Source: Bacteroidales bacterium
Lineage (GTDB): Bacteria; Bacteroidota; Bacteroidia; Bacteroidales; F082
Direction: 5' to 3'
Length of the DNA stretch: 8,104 nucleotides
Assembly: GCA_016281295.1 (NCBI GenBank)
Contig: JAEEII010000107.1
Span: 1-8,104, forward strand
Part shown: positions 6,001 through 8,104 of the stretch, piece by piece
How the letters are laid out: the number at the start of each line of letters is the position of its first letter
Numbering within the stretch: the stretch's first letter is position 1
Notes under the pieces: model-generated
Seen by the model: only the letters and a program-made list of their open reading frames with translations
Databases searched by the model: none
What the model was told of the DNA's origin: nothing
Translations under genes and position numbers: made by a program

Positions 6001-8104
6001 ATCACAAACTTAAGCATGGCCTACTTCGGTATGGGCGACGGACGCTACAACCGAGTCAACTATGGCATGTTCGGTGCGGTTGACGGCGGCGTGGTTGACC
6101 GTACCTTCGTGTTGAGCGGATATATTGAACCGGTCAGCGACCTGAACCATAAAGGTGCTGCCAATATTGGAACTTTGGTGGGCATGTTGGGCACGGAAGA
6201 AGACGCCAATCCTAACAACATGGTATCAAACAGCGAAGGCGGTGCTGACATTGTCTGCGCAGTACGTGACGATGCATTTAACGTGGGAAGTGTGATTGGT
6301 TATATGGTGGAAGGCGAACTCCATTCCTCAATGGGTATGTCCGACATCAAGGCTGAGAAGACGTACATAGATGGTGGTTACATTGGAGGTTTAGTGGGAC
6401 GTGCCGAACCGAATGTCGACGGTAAAGTGGCCAATATCAACAACTCCTTCTCCAATCCGAAGTTGGTGTTTGGTGCAAACAGTGATGTCAAGGCTGGTGG
6501 TTTAGTCGGATATAATGTGGCCACCATCAAGAACTGCTACTCTCGTCTGCAAGACAAAGACAATGAGAATAATAATGTTACAAATGCCAAATTCAAGCTT
6601 CTTGCCTTCGAAACGAAGATGCCGATTATTTTGGGACACGGTTTCCAGACACCTGTGCGCGAACAGGCCGGCTTTGACGCAGGTTTTGCGAGCTTGCTGA
6701 CCGATTGCTATCATTACACCGACCCGATGTCAGCCGACCGCTACCGTTATATCTATAACGACAACAAGTTGCAGGTAAATGATGGCAATAGTTGGAATGA
6801 TATTTTGGAAAACGATACCTGCCTCCTGTTTGTCAACTTGAACAAGTGGGTTAAGGAGAACAATGGCAATGGGCATAAGTATTCATTGTGGGCTCGTCCT
6901 ACCATTACGGGTATCAATGACGACTTCCCCGTCTTGCACCTCTGCGATTGGGGTGATGGCAAACAAGGCATTGGCGACTTCCGCAGCATGGCTACCTGGA
7001 ACGGAGGTCCTAAATTGCAATATGCCGGTCCCGTGCGTGATGATGATGAGCTGAACTCGATGATCGAGAGAATGACGAACAATGACTATATGTACGTTTA
7101 CGGTGATGTGAAAGATACTTTGACAGCTAATATTAGAACTCAAAATGCTTATAAACCGGCTAAACTCAGTGTCTATGAGCATGCAGCCATCTTACATCCT
7201 GGTACCTTGGCAAATCACCCAGAAACATACGTTGGCGTCACATTCGACAATTCATGTGGACATGCTTACTCAACGCCAGGATTGAACCACATTGACGAAG
7301 GTCAATTATTGACCCGCGACTGGCACATGTTCTCATCGCCTTTGAGCAATGCGCCTTTGGGCTTCAATTATGAATTGAAGGTTGAAAACGATTATGTGAA
7401 CACGAACTTGAAAGTGCATTATACAGGTGGAGACCGTGGTACTTATTTCAACAACCCATGGCCATACATAGATGAAGCTGCAAATGCTACGTATGGAGAG
7501 TTCACTTGGCTTAATCCTAACACTCCAGCACCTAATGATTTCATTCGTTATTGGATGAAGGGTTGGGAGAATAGCCAAAGTCAGAATGTAAGCAACCCGA
7601 ATTCTGTTTTTAATCAGGATCCGAACAGCACTTGGGCCTGGGTGGATGGTTACTTCCCGAGTAGGGTTGCCGACCAACAAGAATTTGGTGATGGCTGCGT
7701 TGAGAATACTGATGAGTATCATCGTTATCCATACGGTATGGATATGTTCTGTTATTATGAGCCTGAACCGCATTGGATTAATTTCAAGCGCAATGGCCCG
7801 AACCACTGGCACAGTGATGAGAGTAATCCTGATGCACCTCGTCCCGAGCATATCCATAAACATCTTCCTTATACGGAGGAGGATGTGAATGATCAAAACG
7901 TATCCAACCAGAATGAGAACTTCTTGAAGATTGGTAAAGGCTATATGTTTGCCATTGCCAAGAAGACCTACCTCCAAAGCCACGGTTTGCTGAACGCGGG
8001 GAATAAGAATCGTACTGTCACTGTCCAAGGTAGAGAACATACCGGATGGAACCTCGTGGGCAACCCTTATCATGCCTACCTTGACTTTGATGAATTTGCT
8101 TCGG
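1..8104 (+). CDS. Giant multidomain repeat surface protein, internal fragment (both ends outside window)
   Basis: Frame 1 is open across the entire window, 2701 codons with no stop, beginning in mid-protein (NNQIVDVVSNGMVFGS) and ending in mid-protein (GWNLVGNPYHAYLDFDEFAS). At about 108 Da per residue this slice alone is near 290 kDa. Domain order by residue: glycine-rich four-beat supermodules 1-930; Fn3-like domain 955-1052; beta-helix-like relict 1058-1260; unassigned Tyr/Asn/Trp-rich region 1261-1935; GLUG-type module 1936-2313; C-terminal flank with SSPL and GWNLVGNPY 2314-2701. No signal peptide, membrane segment or catalytic motif is visible, which is expected of an internal slice of an exported protein. 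Fn3-like, GLUG and GWNLVGNPY elements are typical of large Bacteroidota surface proteins; export, perhaps by type IX secretion, is inference because the C-terminus is missing. Cysteines are few (about sixteen). An adhesin or structural fibre role is plausible but unproven; I do not recognise a named gene. Confidence 0.96.
91..621 (+). repeat. Glycine-rich supermodule 1 (beats a-b-c-d)
   Basis: Residues 31-207. Beat a is GSVFGGGDDGFV (46-57), a variant of the ENGHV form. Beat b is GNVYGGGRGIDR (93-104). Beat c is NVYGGGSLANVG (132-143). Beat d is NGRVFGSGRG (172-181). Between the beats are beta-strand-like alternating segments such as TLVEIIDGTIG and TEVRMTGGLV. The pattern of short strands joined by Gly-rich turns suggests a right-handed beta-helix or related solenoid; that fold is inferred, not shown. 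Confidence 0.85.
622..1191 (+). repeat. Glycine-rich supermodule 2 (beats a-b-c-d)
   Basis: Residues 208-397. Beat a is GAVFGGGENGHV (223-234), beat b GDVYGGGRGVDR (258-269), beat c AVYGGGTMASVG (301-312), beat d NGMVFGSAKGL (377-387). It is the longest module (189 residues from beat a to the next beat a) because of an insertion at about 313-358 between c and d, rich in Pro, Tyr and acidic residues (PYYYGPDDETRLEGEHPEE), which probably loops out of the repeat fold. The strand VNISGGTIG (363-371) recurs later in the array. Confidence 0.85.
1192..1659 (+). repeat. Glycine-rich supermodule 3 (beats a-b-c-d)
   Basis: Residues 398-553. Beat a is GSAYGGGENGHV (412-423), beat b GNVFGGGCGTDK (447-458), beat c NVYGGGNLASVG (487-498), beat d NGHVFGSGYGR (528-538). 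This is the shortest period, 158 residues. Beat b has Cys in place of the usual Arg, the only such change in the five copies. Beat d here reads ENGHVFGSG, blending the ENGHV of beat a with the FGSG of beat d, which suggests the beats themselves arose from one ancestral unit. Confidence 0.85.
1660..2160 (+). repeat. Glycine-rich supermodule 4 (beats a-b-c-d)
   Basis: Residues 554-720. Beat a is GSVFGSGENGHV (570-581), beat b GNVYGGGRGKDL (604-615), beat c GSVYGGGRMATVG (643-655), beat d GGNVYGGAKGLVG (701-713). As in supermodule 2, the stretch between c and d (656-682) holds a non-repeat Pro/Tyr/Asn-rich loop. Beat d departs from the usual VFGS form but keeps the following KGLxG, aligning it with AKGLAG at 384-389. 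Confidence 0.85.
2161..2460 (+). repeat. Glycine-rich supermodule 5, incomplete (beats a-b-c)
   Basis: Residues 721-820. Beat a is GSVFGGGENGHL (737-748), beat b GNVFGGGRGIDR (771-782), beat c GSVFGGGNASLV (810-821). Beat c has lost the LASVG ending and there is no clear beat d. The DNA of beat b (2311-2342) is nearly identical to that of supermodule 1 (277-308), with only two mismatches in 32 bases by eye, despite being about 2 kb apart. Confidence 0.8.
2461..2790 (+). repeat. Short degenerate repeat units closing the array
   Basis: Residues 821-930. Three successive units follow the pattern V-N-[IM]-x-G-G-x-[IV]-x-G-[SD]-V-[FYH]-G: VNINGGEVKGDVFGG (827-841), a second with VNMRGGHVNGSVYGS (859-873), and VNISGGTIDGSVHGLG (894-909). 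Their spacing is about 32-35 residues, close to one elementary coil unit, and they lack the beat-specific tails. This looks like the C-terminal end of the solenoid, where the four-beat order breaks down. Confidence 0.75.
2863..3156 (+). other. Fibronectin type III-like domain (Bacteroidota type)
   Basis: Residues 955-1052, about 98 residues, the normal Fn3 size. It opens with YLPTVLTSGVFDVTGTSAEV, continues with QRGICWGTSPNPTT (987-1000) and closes with LTGLAAGTTYYVRAYAVNNK (1020-1039) then GTAYGAEISFTT (1040-1051). The L-x-x-L/A-x-x-T-x-Y-Y-V-x-A-Y-A-x-N strand and the CWGTSPNPT turn are the familiar form of this domain in Bacteroidota cell-surface proteins. It is probably a structural spacer or carbohydrate/protein contact module, with beta-helix-like sequence on both sides. 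Confidence 0.88.
3172..3780 (+). other. Beta-helix-like segment with relict repeat motif
   Basis: Residues 1058-1260. After the Fn3-like domain the sequence returns to short alternating strands: IAIENAVSIGNSVYAGSNYF (1227-free numbering avoided; near 1073-1092), TNIYIDGTAYN, then YMDIRGGVFGSGTH (1128-1141), which resembles beats of the upstream array. Later strands include CQNLLIDNANINLTG (1184-1198), SVVKVDDTLYMANASAIAIG and VHLNVAAGRTIYEELKAL. The repeat signature is present once only, so this is either a decayed continuation of the solenoid or a separate beta-helix cap. No known domain was recognised with confidence. Confidence 0.55.
3781..4797 (+). other. Unassigned central region, first half (Trp/Tyr/Asp-rich)
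   Basis: Residues 1261-1599 of the same reading frame. No family was recognised. Visible landmarks are NNNKWEWIAVDSIPG (1288-1302), FSQLWVRYHRDTTITMYGEL (1336-1355), a polar stretch at 1385-1405, an acidic loop EGDDGGD (1325-free; near 1445-1451), a basic KKKGKAWYVDGRG (1482-1494) and two GWG turns (1498-1500 and 1508-1510) within a Gly/His/Asp-rich segment. It ends with strands such as DVIYVVGPVSAV. The composition suits a folded extracellular beta-rich domain. It is coding throughout; there is no hidden gene boundary. Confidence 0.5.
4798..5805 (+). other. Unassigned central region, second half
   Basis: Residues 1600-1935, same frame. A run of six threonines (1608-1613) and a Gln/Gly/Ser/Pro-rich linker (HQQGQGSSTAGPGPN, 1627-1641) probably separate two folded parts. 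Further on are GNLTLDNVLVDGLYG (1656-1670), HGGAVYVHRFATVNAEGKVT (1750-1769), NVYLPTFAKHTYITDTLYKS (1799-1818), ISSP-like ITSPIRNK, a Tyr-rich NYYDDLARFFYRGY (1867-1880) and YFGWTWNNVV (1914-1923). The LTLDNV ... GGAVYV pattern is reminiscent of pectate-lyase-like beta-helix strands, but I cannot assign a family. Confidence 0.45.
4822..4839 (+). repeat. Six-threonine tract
   Basis: Codons 1608-1613 are six consecutive Thr codons (ACG ACA ACG ACA ACT ACG), following Asp1607. It lies just before a Gly/Ser/Pro-rich linker and matches the composition of an exposed, possibly O-glycosylated hinge. The codons are mixed, so it is not a simple slippage-prone trinucleotide run. Confidence 0.6.
5806..6939 (+). 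other. GLUG-type module (FDGxGH / GGLVG repeats)
   Basis: Residues 1936-2313. It begins with DSPEDLAWLISIVNGLNG (1936-1953), the usual lead-in of such modules, then DIDLLQYVWLPVG (1969-1981) and FGGTFDGRGHIITNLS (1990-2005), the hallmark strand-turn. Next come YGMFGAVDGGVVDRTFV (2021-2037), IGTLVGML (2056-2063), GSVIGYMVEG, YIGGLVGRA (2127-2135) and AGGLVGYNVATIKNCYS (2165-2181), successive coils of the Gly-Leu-x-Gly type. It closes with LFVNLNKWVKEN ... SLWARPTITG ... DDFPVL, a typical end segment. GLUG motifs occur in bacterial surface proteins, including streptococcal IgA peptidases; their exact role is not settled. Here it is likely a second beta-helical adhesive or spacer unit. Confidence 0.82.
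6940..8104 (+). other. C-terminal flank with SSPL and GWNLVGNPY motifs, truncated by window end
   Basis: Residues 2314-2701. Landmarks in order are YMYVYGDVKDTLTANI (2364-2379), KLSVYEHAAILHPGTL (2387-2403), TYVGVTFDNSCGHAYSTPG, DWHMFSSPLSNAPLG (2440-2454), a Trp/Asn-rich stretch (2476-2550), FCYYEPEPHWINFKRNG (2583-2599), GKGYMFAIAKKTYLQSHG (2645-2662) and GWNLVGNPYHAYLDFDEF (2682-2699). The pairing of a W-x-x-[FI]-S-S-P-L strand with G-K-G-Y-M and G-W-N-L-x-G-N-P-Y is familiar from the C-terminal parts of large Bacteroidota extracellular proteins, often a few hundred residues before a sorting domain. No sorting domain is visible yet because the frame is still open at the edge. Confidence 0.7.

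Noticed and set aside
7333..8073. 246-codon open frame on the minus strand
   Set aside because: It lies wholly opposite a domain-bearing sense frame with the conserved SSPL and GWNLVGNPY motifs. Its translation is Ile/Val/Thr/Arg-rich with no recognisable domain, as expected from the reverse complement of this codon usage.

Overview
The window is one uninterrupted plus-strand coding region. Frame 1 is open from base 1 to base 8104 (2701 complete codons plus one base), with neither a start nor a stop codon inside, so this is an internal slice of a giant gene. I translated the frame line by line and found no stop codon or frameshift. There is no intergenic DNA, RNA gene, promoter, terminator, CRISPR array or insertion sequence. 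All shorter open frames on either strand lie inside this frame and read as shadows of it.

The protein looks like a very large exported or surface protein of a Bacteroidota member, most likely Bacteroidales and Prevotella-like. The reasons are the fibronectin-III-like domain with the CWGTSPNPT and TTYYVRAYAVNNKGTAYG signatures, the TFDGRGH / GGLVG (GLUG-type) module, the C-terminal SSPL ... GKGYMFAIA ... GWNLVGNPY block common in large Bacteroidota surface proteins, and a mixed, mid-GC codon usage. Genus is inference.

Layout along the gene: (1) bases 1-2790, a glycine-rich array of about five supermodules of 158-189 residues, each with four distinct motif 'beats' in fixed order (FGGGENGHV, then YGGGRGIDR, then YGGGxLASVG, then NGxVFGSxxG), followed by three short degenerate units; probably a beta-helix or beta-solenoid stalk. 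(2) 2863-3156, an Fn3-like domain. (3) 3172-3780, beta-helix-like sequence with a relict GGVFGSG motif. (4) 3781-5805, a long Tyr/Asn/Asp/Trp-rich stretch I cannot assign, carrying most of the DS/DT-hydrophobic motifs that match the known Bacteroides O-glycosylation consensus. (5) 5806-6939, a GLUG-type module with its usual preceding and closing segments. (6) 6940-8104, the C-terminal flank, still open at the window edge, where a secretion or sorting domain could follow.

The simplest reading is a long repetitive adhesin-like or matrix-like surface fibre: an elongated repeat stalk, a spacer Fn3 domain, a possibly glycosylated central region and a C-terminal block next to the export/anchoring end. 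No enzymatic active site was recognised, and the function is unknown. The most notable feature is the ordered four-beat super-repeat.
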